From Bradyrhizobium sp. SRS-191 (GTDB lineage: Bacteria; Pseudomonadota; Alphaproteobacteria; Rhizobiales; Xanthobacteraceae), in NCBI RefSeq assembly GCF_024586915.1, contig NZ_JANBVS010000001.1, positions 744,001-808,000 on the forward strand: DNA of 64,000 nucleotides. The letters are read 5' to 3'. The notes under the pieces are model-generated. The model saw only the letters and a program-made list of their open reading frames with translations, did no database searches and was not told the DNA's origin. The number at the start of each line of letters is the position of its first letter. The stretch's first letter is position 1. Shown piece by piece: positions 1-10,451 of the stretch. Both the position numbers and the translations under genes were made by a program.

Positions 1-483
1 ATAGCCGGCACTCTGAAAGGCGAGCGCACCATCGGTCACGCAGACGCGCAGGCTCATGCTCAGGCCCCAGCCGAGATACTCCTCGAGCCCGGTCGGACCG
101 GCGAAGCGCTTCGCGGAATGAATGACCTGAGGAAACCCGTGCGGACGGCCGCAGACGCGGGTCCAGATCTGGCCGCCGCTCGCGGCATCCTCCGTGACCG
201 TGACGATCAGCGGCACGCCGGCGTTGGCGCTGGTCGGCAGCGGCCCGCCGATCAGCCGCGCGGCTTGCGCGAACCAGAAGCCGGCGCGGCTCATCTCGGC
301 CTGATCGACTTCGCCGACATAGACGACCGTCGCCCCGTCGGTGAGCCGCTTGGAGAAGCGCCGCCAGATCGAGACCGGCAGCCGTCCCCAATCCTCCGGC
401 GACAGCAGCGCGCGAAACCTGTGATCGTCGTGAAGCCTGGCATTGGCGGGCGCTGCGGATCCAAGATGTCGTAGACTCACCAT
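1..483 (-). CDS. DUF4166 domain protein, C-terminus cut by window edge
   Basis: The frame is open from an ATG at 483 to the left edge, so about 161 residues are visible and the end is missing. The stretch reading LPVSIWRRFSKRL, then AQAARLIGGPLPTSANAGVPLIV and a GGQIWTRVCGR segment fits the DUF4166 family. This is a fold of unknown function, often next to or fused with short-chain or saccharopine dehydrogenase-like proteins. A good ribosome site (GGAGG, seven bases before the ATG) supports the start. It follows the GbsR/MarR regulator by 17 bases on the same strand, so the two are probably cotranscribed and DUF4166 is the likely controlled gene. No signal peptide or membrane segment is seen. 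The family call is from recognised pattern, and the function is unknown. Confidence 0.75.
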   Translation of the reverse strand, partial: MVSLRHLGSAAPANARLHDDHRFRALLSPEDWGRLPVSIWRRFSKRLTDGATVVYVGEVDQAEMSRAGFWFAQAARLIGGPLPTSANAGVPLIVTVTEDAASGGQIWTRVCGRPHGFPQVIHSAKRFAGPTGLEEYLGWGLSMSLRVCVTDGALAFQSAGY

Positions 484-500
484 GACGCCCTCCACTTCAC

Positions 501-1070
501 CTAATCGCTGCCGGACCTGGATCGTCCCAATGGCAGCAGGTTTGCAATCTTCTCGCCGAGCTTGATCAGCGCGACCAGACGCGGCCGCGGCACCTTCAGC
601 ATCTGCACGTACCAGCGGTCGACCAACTCGGTGAATGCGAGCATGTCCTTCAGGCGCTTGCTCGCCACAGTGCTGATGCCGGGATCGGCCGTCGCCTCCG
701 CGACGCAGGCGCGCAACGCCGCGATGGCGGGATCGATCTCGCGCTGCTTGCGGCCCGCGGCGATGCGCTGCGCCACCTCCCAGATGTCGGTCTCCGCCTC
801 GAAATGATCGCGGCGATCGCCGAGGATCGGCACCCTCCGGATCAGGTCCCAGGCGAGCAGCTCCTTCAGCGAGTTCGAGACGTTGGAGCGGGCCATGCCG
901 AGCGTGTCGGCGATGTCCTCCGCGGTCATCGGTCTCTCCGCGAGATACAACAGACCGTGGATCTGGCTCACCGAGCGGTTCACGCCCCACTGGTCGCCCA
1001 TGTCGCCCCAGTTGAGGATGAAGCGCTCGACCGCGGGAGGAAGTTTCTTTTTGCCGGTTGTTTCTGTCAT
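501..1070 (-). CDS. GbsR/MarR-family transcriptional regulator
   Basis: This 189-residue winged-helix regulator carries the GbsR layout. An N-terminal ERFILNWGDMGDQWGVNRSV segment is followed by a MarR-like helix-turn-helix (MTAEDIADTLGMARSNVSNSLKEL, about residues 48-72) and a helical C-terminus. GbsR relatives are dimeric repressors acting in the cytosol, but the ligand here cannot be read. The frame extends upstream to 1238, but I place the start at the ATG at 1070 (MTETTGKKKL). The extra residues are of poor composition and the extension would overlap the divergent methyltransferase. The start codon lies inside a perfect 18-base palindrome (1061-1078), suggesting autoregulation. The gene is first in a probable two-gene unit with the DUF4166 gene. 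Confidence 0.85.
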   Translation of the reverse strand: MTETTGKKKLPPAVERFILNWGDMGDQWGVNRSVSQIHGLLYLAERPMTAEDIADTLGMARSNVSNSLKELLAWDLIRRVPILGDRRDHFEAETDIWEVAQRIAAGRKQREIDPAIAALRACVAEATADPGISTVASKRLKDMLAFTELVDRWYVQMLKVPRPRLVALIKLGEKIANLLPLGRSRSGSD

Positions 1071-1078
1071 GACAGAAA
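1061..1078. promoter_or_regulatory. Perfect 18-bp palindrome over regulator start codon
   Basis: TTTCTGTCATGACAGAAA reads identically on both strands and contains the ATG of the GbsR/MarR gene. MarR-type dimers bind such palindromes. Its position over the start and between divergent genes is what an autoregulatory operator would show. Binding is inferred. Confidence 0.6.
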
Positions 1079-1212
1079 TATCTGACTGACGAGATCGATT
1101 GTCAAGAGCGGCCTCGAGATGAACCGGGGTGGCGGCTGGCGAGACGGACATCCAGGTGCACATCCCGCTTCCGGCAACGACCACCCCTGCCCCGTTGGAA
1201 CAGGAGCAAGCC

Positions 1213-2022
1213 ATGACGGCATCCGATAAGGCCTTCACCGGATCGATCCCGCAGATCTACGATCAGCTGCTGGTTCCGATGATCTTCGCGCCCTACGCGC
1301 AGGATCTTGCGGACCGTGTCGCGAGGTTCACGCCTCAGCACGTACTGGAAACGGCGGCGGGAACCGGCGCGGGGACCCGCGCCTTCCATGCGAAATTGCC
1401 GCCGCAGGTGCGGATCACCGCGACCGACCTCAACGAGCCGATGCTGATGCAGGCGAAGACCCATCTCGCCGGCGCTGACCGCATCAGCTTTCAGCAGTCC
1501 GATGCGCTAGCCCTGCCCTTTGCCGATGCGAGCTTCGATGTCGTCGCGTGCCAGTTCGGCGTGATGTTCTTCCCGGATCGCGTCAAGGGCTATGCCGAGG
1601 CGCGCCGCCTGCTGAGACCAGGTGGACGCTTCGTCTTCAATGTCTGGGACCGGATCGAGGACAATGAGTTCGCCCATGTCGTGCACGAGACGCTGCAGCA
1701 GGTCTTCCCAGACAACCCGCCGCAGTTCTTCACCCGTACGCCACACGGCTATTTCGATCCGGTGAAGATCAGGGCCGACCTGAGCGAAGCTGGTTTCTCC
1801 GACATCATCATCGAGACTCTGCCTCACCGCAGCCGCGCCGCCTCTGCGCAAGAGCCGGCCATCGCCTTCTGCCAGGGCACGCCGATGCGCGGCGAGATCG
1901 AAGCGCGGGGCACGCCCGACCTTGCGACCGTGACGCAAGCGGCGGCGAACGCGCTCCAGCGACGCTTCGGAGATGGACCGGTCGTGGGGCAGATCCGGGC
2001 GCTGGTGATTTCAGCGCGGTGA
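1213..2022 (+). CDS. Class I SAM-dependent methyltransferase
   Basis: A 269-residue methyltransferase of the UbiE/Methyltransf_11 type. The SAM-binding motif I is VLETAAGTGAGTRAF (about residues 43-57), followed by the acidic ATDLNEPML strand, the SFDVVACQFGVMFFPD motif and LRPGGRFVFNVWD. I chose the ATG at 1213 because an AGGAG ribosome site lies seven bases upstream. The longer frame from 1129 starts in low-quality sequence and lacks one. It is divergent from the GbsR-type regulator, whose palindromic site lies 135 bases upstream, so it may share that control. The substrate is not readable; related cytosolic enzymes act on quinones, lipids or small metabolites. Confidence 0.85.
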   Translation: MTASDKAFTGSIPQIYDQLLVPMIFAPYAQDLADRVARFTPQHVLETAAGTGAGTRAFHAKLPPQVRITATDLNEPMLMQAKTHLAGADRISFQQSDALALPFADASFDVVACQFGVMFFPDRVKGYAEARRLLRPGGRFVFNVWDRIEDNEFAHVVHETLQQVFPDNPPQFFTRTPHGYFDPVKIRADLSEAGFSDIIIETLPHRSRAASAQEPAIAFCQGTPMRGEIEARGTPDLATVTQAAANALQRRFGDGPVVGQIRALVISAR

Positions 2023-2031
2023 GCGCCGCAA

Positions 2032-2334
2032 CTACGCTGTCGGCAGAACCGAGAACTCTTCCCCGGGCCGGCGCAGCGCGAGCTGATCGACGGTGCCCGG
2101 CATGTCCGTCACCGCGTCGACGCGGGCAGCCGGGGGGCCTTTCCGGCAGGCTGCGACCATGACGGCGACGTCATCGGCCGGGCCTGCGAACACCGCCTCG
2201 ACGCTGCGATCGACGCGGTTGCGAACCCAGCCTTCGAGGCCGTTCAGGATCGCCTGGTCCTCGACCCAGGCGCGATAGCCGACGCCCTGGACGCGGCCGC
2301 GCACCGCGACGTGGACAATGGCGTGATCACTCAT
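2032..2334 (-). CDS. acyP: Acylphosphatase
   Basis: A 100-residue protein with the acylphosphatase signature: the phosphate-binding loop [14 protein letters not shown] (about residues 10-23) with its conserved arginine, and a second motif [20 protein letters not shown] containing the catalytic asparagine. Acylphosphatases hydrolyse carboxyl-phosphate bonds such as acetyl phosphate in the cytosol. The length is typical of the family. The start overlaps the stop of the upstream PEP-mutase family gene by four bases (ATGA), indicating translational coupling in one transcript. Confidence 0.93.
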   Translation of the reverse strand: MSDHAIVHVAVRGRVQGVGYRAWVEDQAILNGLEGWVRNRVDRSVEAVFAGPADDVAVMVAACRKGPPAARVDAVTDMPGTVDQLALRRPGEEFSVLPTA

Positions 2335-3197
2335 GATCCGAGCCCCAGAAAATCACGCAGGCGCTTCTTCACGTCGGCCTCGCGCATGACGCGCGCCGTC
2401 AGCTCGGCCGACGGCAGCCCCTTCAGCTGTTTTGGTGACGTGCCGTCGCGCAATGCCTTCAGCGTATCATACACTGCCTGCATCGCAGCTGCGATCGGTG
2501 CATGGCCCTGCAGCGCGATCCGAACACGACGCGAGGACAGATAGCCGAGGTCCGACATCTCCTCCGGCGCGCCGCCAAGCACGATCGGCAACGTCGTCGC
2601 CGCGGCAATCGCATCGAGCTGGCCGCGCGCGGTGATGCCGGTGAAGAACAAGCCATCGACACCGCAGGCCTCATAGGCCCTGGCGCGTGCCATCGCGTCG
2701 TCGAGCGACGAGATCGCGGTGGCCCCCGTGCGCCCCAGAATGACCAGGGAGGGATCGCCACGGCCATCGAGCGCGGCCCTGACCTTGCCGACGCCTTCAT
2801 CCAGCGAGATCAGCTGCGGCTTGGCCGCGCCATAGGCCTGCGGCAGCAGCGTGTCCTCGATGGTGAGACCGGCGGCCCCGGCGGCCTCCAGCTCCTGCAC
2901 CGTGCGGCGGACGTTCATCGCATTGCCGTAGCCGTGATCGGCATCGACCAGCACCGGCAGCGCTGCCGCGCGCGACATCCGCCGCATCTGCTCGGCGAGC
3001 TCGGTGAGTGTGATCAGCGCAATGTCGGGATCGCCGAGCACGGCAAGCGCGGCGGCCGAGCCGCCGAACATGCCCAAGGGAAAGCCGAGGTCCTCGGCAA
3101 TGCGGATGGAGATCGCGTCATAGACGGAGCCGGGATGAACGCAGCGGTCGCCGGCGAGGATTGCGCGCAAGGCTTCTCGGCGTGAACGGAAGGTCAT
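2331..3197 (-). CDS. Isocitrate lyase/PEP mutase family enzyme (oxaloacetate decarboxylase-like)
   Basis: A 288-residue TIM-barrel enzyme of the ICL/PEPM superfamily. Visible marks are [19 protein letters not shown] near the N-terminus, the [21 protein letters not shown] metal-binding segment and [17 protein letters not shown]. It lacks the KKCG-type loop of true isocitrate lyases, so oxaloacetate decarboxylase or another small oxo-acid lyase/decarboxylase is more likely. The exact reaction is inferred. The start is the ATG at 3197 with AGGAG six bases upstream; an in-frame ATG at 3218 lies in a palindromic repeat and is rejected. It is cotranscribed with acyP. Confidence 0.8.
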   Translation of the reverse strand: MTFRSRREALRAILAGDRCVHPGSVYDAISIRIAEDLGFPLGMFGGSAAALAVLGDPDIALITLTELAEQMRRMSRAAALPVLVDADHGYGNAMNVRRTVQELEAAGAAGLTIEDTLLPQAYGAAKPQLISLDEGVGKVRAALDGRGDPSLVILGRTGATAISSLDDAMARARAYEACGVDGLFFTGITARGQLDAIAAATTLPIVLGGAPEEMSDLGYLSSRRVRIALQGHAPIAAAMQAVYDTLKALRDGTSPKQLKGLPSAELTARVMREADVKKRLRDFLGLGS

Positions 3198-3212
3198 CCC
3201 GGACTCCTCCCT

Positions 3213-3294
3213 CGTCATTGCGAGGGGCGAAGCGCCGAAGCAATCCAGAATTGCGTGCCGGACCCTGGATTGCTTCGCTGCGCTCGCAATGACG
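3213..3294. repeat. Palindromic intergenic repeat, CGTCATTGCGAG class, copy 1
   Basis: The left arm starts CGTCATTGCGAGGGGCGAAG and ends in CAATCCAG. The right arm is CTGGATTGCTTCGCTGCGCT, then CGCAATGACG. It forms a long imperfect hairpin between pccA and the gene downstream. A second copy lies at 20148-20223. No coding content. Confidence 0.85.
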
Positions 3295-3304
3295 GCGGTT
3301 AGAT

Positions 3305-5320
<2,016 letters not shown>

Positions 5321-5479
5321 GTTTTTTCTTGATACCTTTGGGCGGGCTCCCCGCTCACGGCACAGGCGCGACCACCGCGAGCTTAAGCGGTTCGTCTATA
5401 GCAAAATCGCCCGCGTGCAACCCGACTCTCGGCGCGATCCCCGCGCATTGAGCAGGCATGCCAGAGACCAGCCGTCCCG

Positions 5480-5695
5480 TCAGCCGGAATAGCTGTTGAA
5501 ACGTCCCCGCGTGTAGGCGTGCGACACTGCCTTCATCAGCTCGGTGACCTCGGTCTCGAGAAAATCGTTCGCAACAATCAGCGCGCGAATGGTGGCCCGA
5601 AGGTCACCACCGCAGGCTGCGATGGCTTGGTCGACGGCGGCGTCCAGCGCCGCATCCTCGGACGGTCCGGTTTCGGCGTGCAATTCAGATGGCAT
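5480..5695 (-). CDS. Small conserved-looking hypothetical protein (71 aa)
   Basis: A short acidic protein with two predicted helices. The core reads DQAIAACGGDLRATIRALIVAND, then FLETEVTELMKAVSHAYTRGRF. Codon use matches its neighbours. No signal peptide, membrane segment or metal motif is visible. It lies between pccA and the metallopeptidase on the same strand, but gaps of about 70 and 160 bases make a shared transcript uncertain. I have seen similar small proteins in rhizobia, but no function is known to me. Confidence 0.6.
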   Translation of the reverse strand: MPSELHAETGPSEDAALDAAVDQAIAACGGDLRATIRALIVANDFLETEVTELMKAVSHAYTRGRFNSYSG

Positions 5696-5764
5696 GGCGT
5701 GATGGCGATCCCCGCTCCGGTCACGTCATCATGTTCACTTTATGTTCTACGGAGTCAAGGCGGA

Positions 5765-6886
5765 TCACGCCGCCCCGACCGCCTGCTTCGGCGCAACCTG
5801 CGGCTTTTCGGCGGGCGCCGCGGAGGCCTTTGGTCCGCTTTGACGCACTAGCGCATGGATGAAGCCGAGCTTCTCGATCACCGGCGGCGTCAGGATGAAC
5901 GGATAGAGGTCACGCGCCCCCATCGCCCGGGCGACGCTGTTCATGGCGAAGGTGAACGGCAGCCAGGCGTTGACGATGGTGTCGACATCCTCCACGACAT
6001 AGGGATCGAAGGTGACGCGCGCGGTGAGCCCGCCGATCTGGTCGGCCGGCGGATCGATCTCGATGCCGAACTCAGAGGCCATCTCCAGCGTGTCGACGAT
6101 GTGCAGATAGTGCGCCCAGGTCTCGGCAAAATCCTCCCAGGGGTGGGTGGTCGCATAGGCCGAGACGTAATTGTCCTGCCAGTTCGCCGGCGCCCCCGCG
6201 TCGTAGTGGCGCTTCAGGGCCTCGCCATAATCCTGGCTGTCATCGCCGAAAACAGCGCGGCAAGCCTCGAGCTTGCCGGCATCGCGCACCAGCACGTCCC
6301 AGAAGTAATGCCCGACCTCGTGGCGGAAATGCCCGAGCAGTGTCCGATACGGCTCGTCCATTTCGAGCCGGCGCCGCTCGCGCTCGATGTCGTCGGCTTC
6401 GGCGAGCGCAATCGTGATGAGGCCGTTATCGTGCCCGGTCATCACCTTCTGCTGGCCTGCCGGGTCGTCGGCGAGGAAGTTGAAGATGAGGCCGTGCTGC
6501 GGGTCCTCGATCCGCGTCCTCAACGGCAGCTTCCAGCGGATCAGCGAATAGAACAGCCGGTGCTTGGCCACCTCCAATTCGCGCCAGCCGGCGAGCTGCG
6601 CTGGGTCGGAGAGATTGGGAATGGTGCCATTGTGCCGGCAGGCGCGACAGAAGCCTGAGGTCTCGCTGGCTTCGAGCAGCCAGTTGCAGGCATCGTGCTC
6701 GGCATTGGCGCAAAAGAATCGCCCTTCCCGGCCGTCGGCCAAGGTCCGAAAGCCCTGCTCGGCCGGCTCGATCGCCGACAGCGTCTGCCGCTCCGGCATG
6801 AAGGCGAGCTGATGGCCGCAGCGCCCGCAGCTGCGATTCTCGAAATACAGGATATTCTTGCAGGCCTGACAGACGAAGAGCTTCAC
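5765..6886 (-). CDS. Zinc-ribbon putative metallopeptidase (DUF2248/Peptidase_Mx type)
   Basis: A 373-residue cytosolic-looking protein. It begins with a zinc ribbon (CQACKNILYFENRSCGRCGHQL, two CxxC pairs), and a second Cys set (CANAEHDACNW, GFCRACRHNG) follows. The peptidase domain carries HEVGHYFWDVLVRD (about residues 188-201), an HExxH-like zinc site written HEVGH, with downstream ETWAHYLHIVDTLE supplying a possible third ligand. The C-terminus is Ala/Pro-rich. The family is annotated as a putative zinc-binding metallopeptidase of unknown substrate. It diverges from the PAS hybrid kinase, and the shared gap holds EcfG-type promoter sequences in both directions. Confidence 0.83.
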   Translation of the reverse strand: MKLFVCQACKNILYFENRSCGRCGHQLAFMPERQTLSAIEPAEQGFRTLADGREGRFFCANAEHDACNWLLEASETSGFCRACRHNGTIPNLSDPAQLAGWRELEVAKHRLFYSLIRWKLPLRTRIEDPQHGLIFNFLADDPAGQQKVMTGHDNGLITIALAEADDIERERRRLEMDEPYRTLLGHFRHEVGHYFWDVLVRDAGKLEACRAVFGDDSQDYGEALKRHYDAGAPANWQDNYVSAYATTHPWEDFAETWAHYLHIVDTLEMASEFGIEIDPPADQIGGLTARVTFDPYVVEDVDTIVNAWLPFTFAMNSVARAMGARDLYPFILTPPVIEKLGFIHALVRQSGPKASAAPAEKPQVAPKQAVGAA

Positions 6887-6923
6887 GGTATGGACCTACG
6901 CGTTGCGGTGTCTAGCGCCTGAC

Positions 6924-6949
6924 GACGCATGACAGTAACAGTCCGTTCC
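6924..6949 (-). promoter_or_regulatory. Possible EcfG-type promoter for the metallopeptidase (one mismatch)
   Basis: On the minus strand GGAAC, 17 bases, then CGTC. The EcfG consensus is GGAAC-N16/17-CGTT. The element lies about 40 bases before the metallopeptidase start and is back to back with a perfect site at 6958-6982. Confidence 0.4.
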
Positions 6950-6957
6950 GGGGCTGC

Positions 6958-6982
6958 GGAACTTTTTATCTGCCTCAACGTT
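6958..6982 (+). promoter_or_regulatory. EcfG-type general stress promoter
   Basis: GGAAC (6958-6962), 16 bases, CGTT (6979-6982): an exact match to the alphaproteobacterial EcfG consensus. Transcription would start near 6989 and run into the PAS hybrid kinase at 7113. Confidence 0.7.
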
Positions 6983-7112
6983 TTCATTGCGCGGGCGTTC
7001 GTCCGCCTCAATCGCTGGCCAATTTGTTGTCATTCAACCCAATGTCGCCACGCTTCCGAACACGTCAGGTGAAATGGTCCGGCGACCCCTTGCTTTCCCG
7101 GTGCAGGTCAGC

Positions 7113-9581
7113 ATGAGCAGCGCGGATGCGCCACGAGACGAAATCGTCCCCGAAGTCGCTGGCGCGGCCGAGCTGCGGCAGCACATCGAGGAGATCGCCA
7201 GGGATCGCGATCAGGCCTACCGGGCGCTGCAGGAGCGCGAAGCGGAGCTCGCGCGCATCCAGCGCATCGCCCGGGTCGGCGGCGTCGAGGTCGATCTGCG
7301 CGAAGGCTTTCGCAACCGCCGCTCGCCCGAATATCTGATCATTCACGGCCTGCCCTCCGAGGCCGCCAACGAAACGCACGAAGACTGGGTCAAGCGCGTT
7401 CATCCCGACGATCGCGCCAAGGCCGAGCAGGACTTCATTGCCGCGGTCAAGAGCAAGCAGGAGGACTATACCACCGAATACAGGATCATCCGGCCGAGCG
7501 ATGGCGAGACCCGCTGGATCCGCGTCATCGCGCGCATCGAGCGCGACTGGAACGGCCGCGCCATCCGCCTGGTCGGTGCCCATATCGACGTGACCGATCA
7601 GATGCAGGCGCAGGCCAAGCTGCGCGAGAGCGAGCAGCGCTTCCGGCTGATCGCCGACAGCGCGCCGGTGCCGATCTGGGTCACGAAGCTCGACCGCACC
7701 CGCTCCTTCGTCAATCGCGCCTATGTCGACTTCCTCGGTGTGTCGCACGAGGAGGCGCTCGCCTTCGACTGGCGCAAGGCGCTCCACCCCGAAGATCTGG
7801 CGCGCGTCCTCAGCCAGCAGCAATCCGGCGAATGCTCGCTGAAGCCGTTCTTCCTGGAGGCGCGCTATCGCCGTGCCGATGGCGAGTGGCGCTGGCTGCG
7901 CTCGGAATCGCAGCCGCGCTGGGACGCCGATGGCCGGCACATCGGATTCATCGGCGTCGCCCATGACGTGACGGCGGCCAAGCAGGGCGAAATCGAGCTG
8001 CGCCGCCTCAACGAGACGCTCGAGGAGCGCATCCGCGAGCGCACCGCGCAGCTCGCCGCCAACGAGGCGCGCATGCGCGCCATCTTCGACACCAGCAATC
8101 AGTATCAGGCCATTCTCGACGTCGAAGGCCGCATCACCCATGCCAACCGCATTGCTGTGATGGGCATGCGCGCCGGCGGTGTCGATGTCATCGGCCAGCC
8201 GCTCTGGGACGCGCCGTGGTTCACCTACACGAAGGGTGTGAGCGAGATGCTGCGCACCGCGTTTGCGCGCGTGCTCGCCGGCGACAGCTTCCGCACCGAG
8301 GTGCGGCTCGAATTTGCCGATATGGATCGGCATTTCGAGCTGTCGATGCGGCCGCTGTTCGATCAGCACGAGGCCATCATGGGCGCGGTCGCCGAGGCTG
8401 TCGATATCACGGAGCGCATCCAGGGCGAGGATCTGCTGCGGCAATCGCAGAAGATGGAGGCCGTCGGCCAGCTCACCGGCGGCGTCGCGCACGACTTCAA
8501 CAATCTGCTCACGATCATCCGCTCGGCGACCGACTTCCTGCGCCGCCGCGATCTCGCCGAAGAACGCCGACGTCGCTACGTCGACGCGATCTCCGAGACG
8601 GTCGAGCGCGCCTCCAAGCTGACCGGGCAATTGCTGGCCTTCGCGCGGCGGCAGCCGCTGACGCCGCAGGTGTTCAATGTCGGCGAGCAGGTCGAGAGCG
8701 TGGTGCAGCTGATCCGGCCGCTGGTCGGCAGCCGCATCCAGATCGAACCGGTGATCGACGACGTCAAGCTGTTCACGCTCGCCGATATCGCGCAATTCCA
8801 GACCGCGCTGATCAATCTCGCGGTGAACGCGCGCGACGCCATGAACGGCGAAGGTCGGCTGACGATCGGCGTGCAGCGGACGGACCAGATTCCGTCGCTG
8901 CGTGGACAGAGCGCGCGCCCCGGCGCCTTCATCGCGATCTCGGTCACCGACACCGGCGGCGGCATCGCGCCGCAGAACATCAATGCGATCTTCGAGCCGT
9001 TCTTCACCACCAAGGAAGTCGGCAAAGGCACCGGGCTCGGCCTCAGCCAGGCGTTCGGCTTCGCCAAGCAGTCCGAAGGCGACATCGCGGTGGAGAGCCG
9101 GCTCGGCCATGGCGCGACCTTCACGATCTACCTGCCGCAGGCCGCCGCGCCGCAATCCGGCGTGGACGCCGGCGTCGCCAAGATCGAGCCCGCCACGATC
9201 GGCCGCGGCTATCGCGTGCTGGTGGTCGAGGACAATGACGAGGTCGGCCAGTTCTCGACCGAGTTGCTCGAGGATCTCGGCTACGTCACGCGACGCGTCT
9301 CGAACGGCCAGGACGCGCTGGCCATCCTCGCCGACAACGAGTTCGCAGTCGACCTCGTCTTCTCCGACGTCATCATGCCCGGCATCAACGGCCTCGAGCT
9401 CGCCGGCATCATCCGCGACCGCTATCCCGGGCTGCCGGTGGTGCTGACATCCGGCTACAGCCACGTCCTGGCCGAGAACGCACATCACGGCTTCGAGCTG
9501 ATCAAGAAGCCCTATTCGGTGGAATCGCTGTCGCGCATCCTGCGCAAGGCGATGGCCGAGAAGGCGCCGCTGCCGCGGTGA
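7113..9581 (+). CDS. PAS-containing hybrid sensor histidine kinase with receiver domain
   Basis: An 822-residue soluble-looking kinase with no clear membrane segment. An N-terminal coiled coil is followed by two PAS/PAC units ending in [16 protein letters not shown] and [15 protein letters not shown], a further PAS unit ending AVDITERIQ, a DHp domain ([21 protein letters not shown], His about residue 460), a HATPase with [23 protein letters not shown], and a C-terminal receiver ([14 protein letters not shown], Asp about residue 752). The ATG at 7113 is preferred over an upstream start at 6987. A perfect EcfG-type promoter lies upstream, so the kinase is probably made under general stress. The signal and the output partner are unknown; no phosphotransferase or orphan regulator is adjacent. 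Confidence 0.88.
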   Translation: MSSADAPRDEIVPEVAGAAELRQHIEEIARDRDQAYRALQEREAELARIQRIARVGGVEVDLREGFRNRRSPEYLIIHGLPSEAANETHEDWVKRVHPDDRAKAEQDFIAAVKSKQEDYTTEYRIIRPSDGETRWIRVIARIERDWNGRAIRLVGAHIDVTDQMQAQAKLRESEQRFRLIADSAPVPIWVTKLDRTRSFVNRAYVDFLGVSHEEALAFDWRKALHPEDLARVLSQQQSGECSLKPFFLEARYRRADGEWRWLRSESQPRWDADGRHIGFIGVAHDVTAAKQGEIELRRLNETLEERIRERTAQLAANEARMRAIFDTSNQYQAILDVEGRITHANRIAVMGMRAGGVDVIGQPLWDAPWFTYTKGVSEMLRTAFARVLAGDSFRTEVRLEFADMDRHFELSMRPLFDQHEAIMGAVAEAVDITERIQGEDLLRQSQKMEAVGQLTGGVAHDFNNLLTIIRSATDFLRRRDLAEERRRRYVDAISETVERASKLTGQLLAFARRQPLTPQVFNVGEQVESVVQLIRPLVGSRIQIEPVIDDVKLFTLADIAQFQTALINLAVNARDAMNGEGRLTIGVQRTDQIPSLRGQSARPGAFIAISVTDTGGGIAPQNINAIFEPFFTTKEVGKGTGLGLSQAFGFAKQSEGDIAVESRLGHGATFTIYLPQAAAPQSGVDAGVAKIEPATIGRGYRVLVVEDNDEVGQFSTELLEDLGYVTRRVSNGQDALAILADNEFAVDLVFSDVIMPGINGLELAGIIRDRYPGLPVVLTSGYSHVLAENAHHGFELIKKPYSVESLSRILRKAMAEKAPLPR

Positions 9582-9590
9582 GCGCTTAAA

Positions 9591-9613
9591 AATATCTCAC
9601 CCGCAGAGATATT
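9591..9613. promoter_or_regulatory. Inverted repeat upstream of the toxin-antitoxin pair
   Basis: AATATCTC, seven bases, GAGATATT: perfect 8-base arms in an unusually A+T-rich stretch. A TATACT box follows at 9639-9644. Antitoxins of this class often repress through such sites, so an operator is plausible but inferred. Confidence 0.5.
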
Positions 9614-9650
9614 ATCTCGATTCCCCGTGAAATATAGCTATACTAGGTCG

Positions 9651-9902
9651 GTGAAAACGATCGTCCTGACCCATGCGGCCGCCAAGGACCTCGATGCCCT
9701 CCCGCAGGGTGCGCGAGAGCAGGTCGCCGAGGGCCTTAACGCCTACGCCATGACCGGTCAGGGCGATGTCAAGAAGCTGTCCGGTCGCGATGGCTATCGC
9801 CTCCGGATCGGCGCATACCGCGTCATCTTCGGTGAGGACGCCACGACCATTCTCGCGATCTACATCGGCCGCCGTTCGACGACGACCTATGGGAGGAACT
9901 GA
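9651..9902 (+). CDS. Type II toxin, RelE/ParE family
   Basis: An 83-residue basic protein. It opens KTIVLTHAAAKDLDALP, continues with a helical GAREQVAEGLNAYA segment, and ends in the family strand pattern GYRLRIGAYRVIFGEDATTILAIYIGRR. RelE/ParE toxins cleave ribosome-bound mRNA or inhibit gyrase; the sequence alone does not decide which. I prefer the GTG at 9651. A TATACT box at 9639-9644 would place transcription start at about that GTG, suggesting a leaderless message; a GTG at 9627 is the alternative. The antitoxin starts two bases after the toxin stop, so order is toxin first, as in HigBA-like systems. Confidence 0.82.
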   Translation: MKTIVLTHAAAKDLDALPQGAREQVAEGLNAYAMTGQGDVKKLSGRDGYRLRIGAYRVIFGEDATTILAIYIGRRSTTTYGRN

Positions 9903-9903
9903 G

Positions 9904-10317
9904 ATGATTCCGATCCGCCCTCAAACCATCCGCTCACCGTCCGGCGAGGAGTTGATTGTCCTGACCCGCGCCGAGTTCGACGCGCTGATCGCGGCTGCTG
10001 CCGATCAACTCGAGGACGCCCAAGACGTCGCGATCTTTGATGAACGCATGGCCGCCCTTCGCGATGGCGACGATGCACGGCTCCCCGCCGAAGTCACGGC
10101 CGCCATGCTGTCTGGCGACAGTCTGCTCCGCAGTCTGCGGCGTTGGAAAGGTCTCACGCAAGCTGAGCTGGCGGAACGGACCCATCTTGCGCAGGGCTAT
10201 ATCAGCGATCTCGAAACCCGCCGCAAGGTCGGGACTCACGAGACGCTGAAGGCGATTGCGGCGGCGCTCGATGTCGACGCCTCCTGGCTTACCGGTGACG
10301 ATCGTCGGGAAATCTGA
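9904..10317 (+). CDS. HTH (XRE-type) antitoxin
   Basis: A 137-residue protein with an N-terminal toxin-binding-like region (RSPSGEELIVLTRAEFDALIAAA). Its C-terminal XRE/Cro helix-turn-helix reads SLRRWKGLTQAELAERTHLA, then QGYISDLETRRKVGTHETLKAIAAALDVD (about residues 78-126). The ATG at 9904 follows a GGGAGG ribosome site inside the toxin's last codons. The antitoxin would neutralise the toxin and repress the pair, probably at the inverted repeat at 9591-9613. The HTH at the C-terminal end and the toxin-first order match HigA-like antitoxins. Confidence 0.83.
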   Translation: MIPIRPQTIRSPSGEELIVLTRAEFDALIAAAADQLEDAQDVAIFDERMAALRDGDDARLPAEVTAAMLSGDSLLRSLRRWKGLTQAELAERTHLAQGYISDLETRRKVGTHETLKAIAAALDVDASWLTGDDRREI

Positions 10318-10341
10318 CAGCCGTTACGACGCGCAGTGACG

Positions 10342-10367
10342 GGAACCAATGTCACTGCCCAGGCGTT
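10342..10367 (+). promoter_or_regulatory. EcfG-type general stress promoter before the sensor kinase/NtrC operon
   Basis: GGAAC (10342-10346), 17 bases, CGTT (10364-10367), an exact consensus match about 85 bases before the kinase ATG. It places the following two-component pair under the general stress response by inference. Confidence 0.68.
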
Positions 10368-10451
10368 TTGTTCCGCAGATGAGATGTAGCGATCGGCGTC
10401 AGGCGCATCGCGCTGCATTTTTACGCATCCCTCGTCAGTGCGGACCCTTTG

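Noticed and set aside
7065..9488. 807-codon minus-strand frame across the PAS hybrid kinase
   Set aside because: Shadow frame; the plus strand has complete PAS, DHp, HATPase and receiver motifs.
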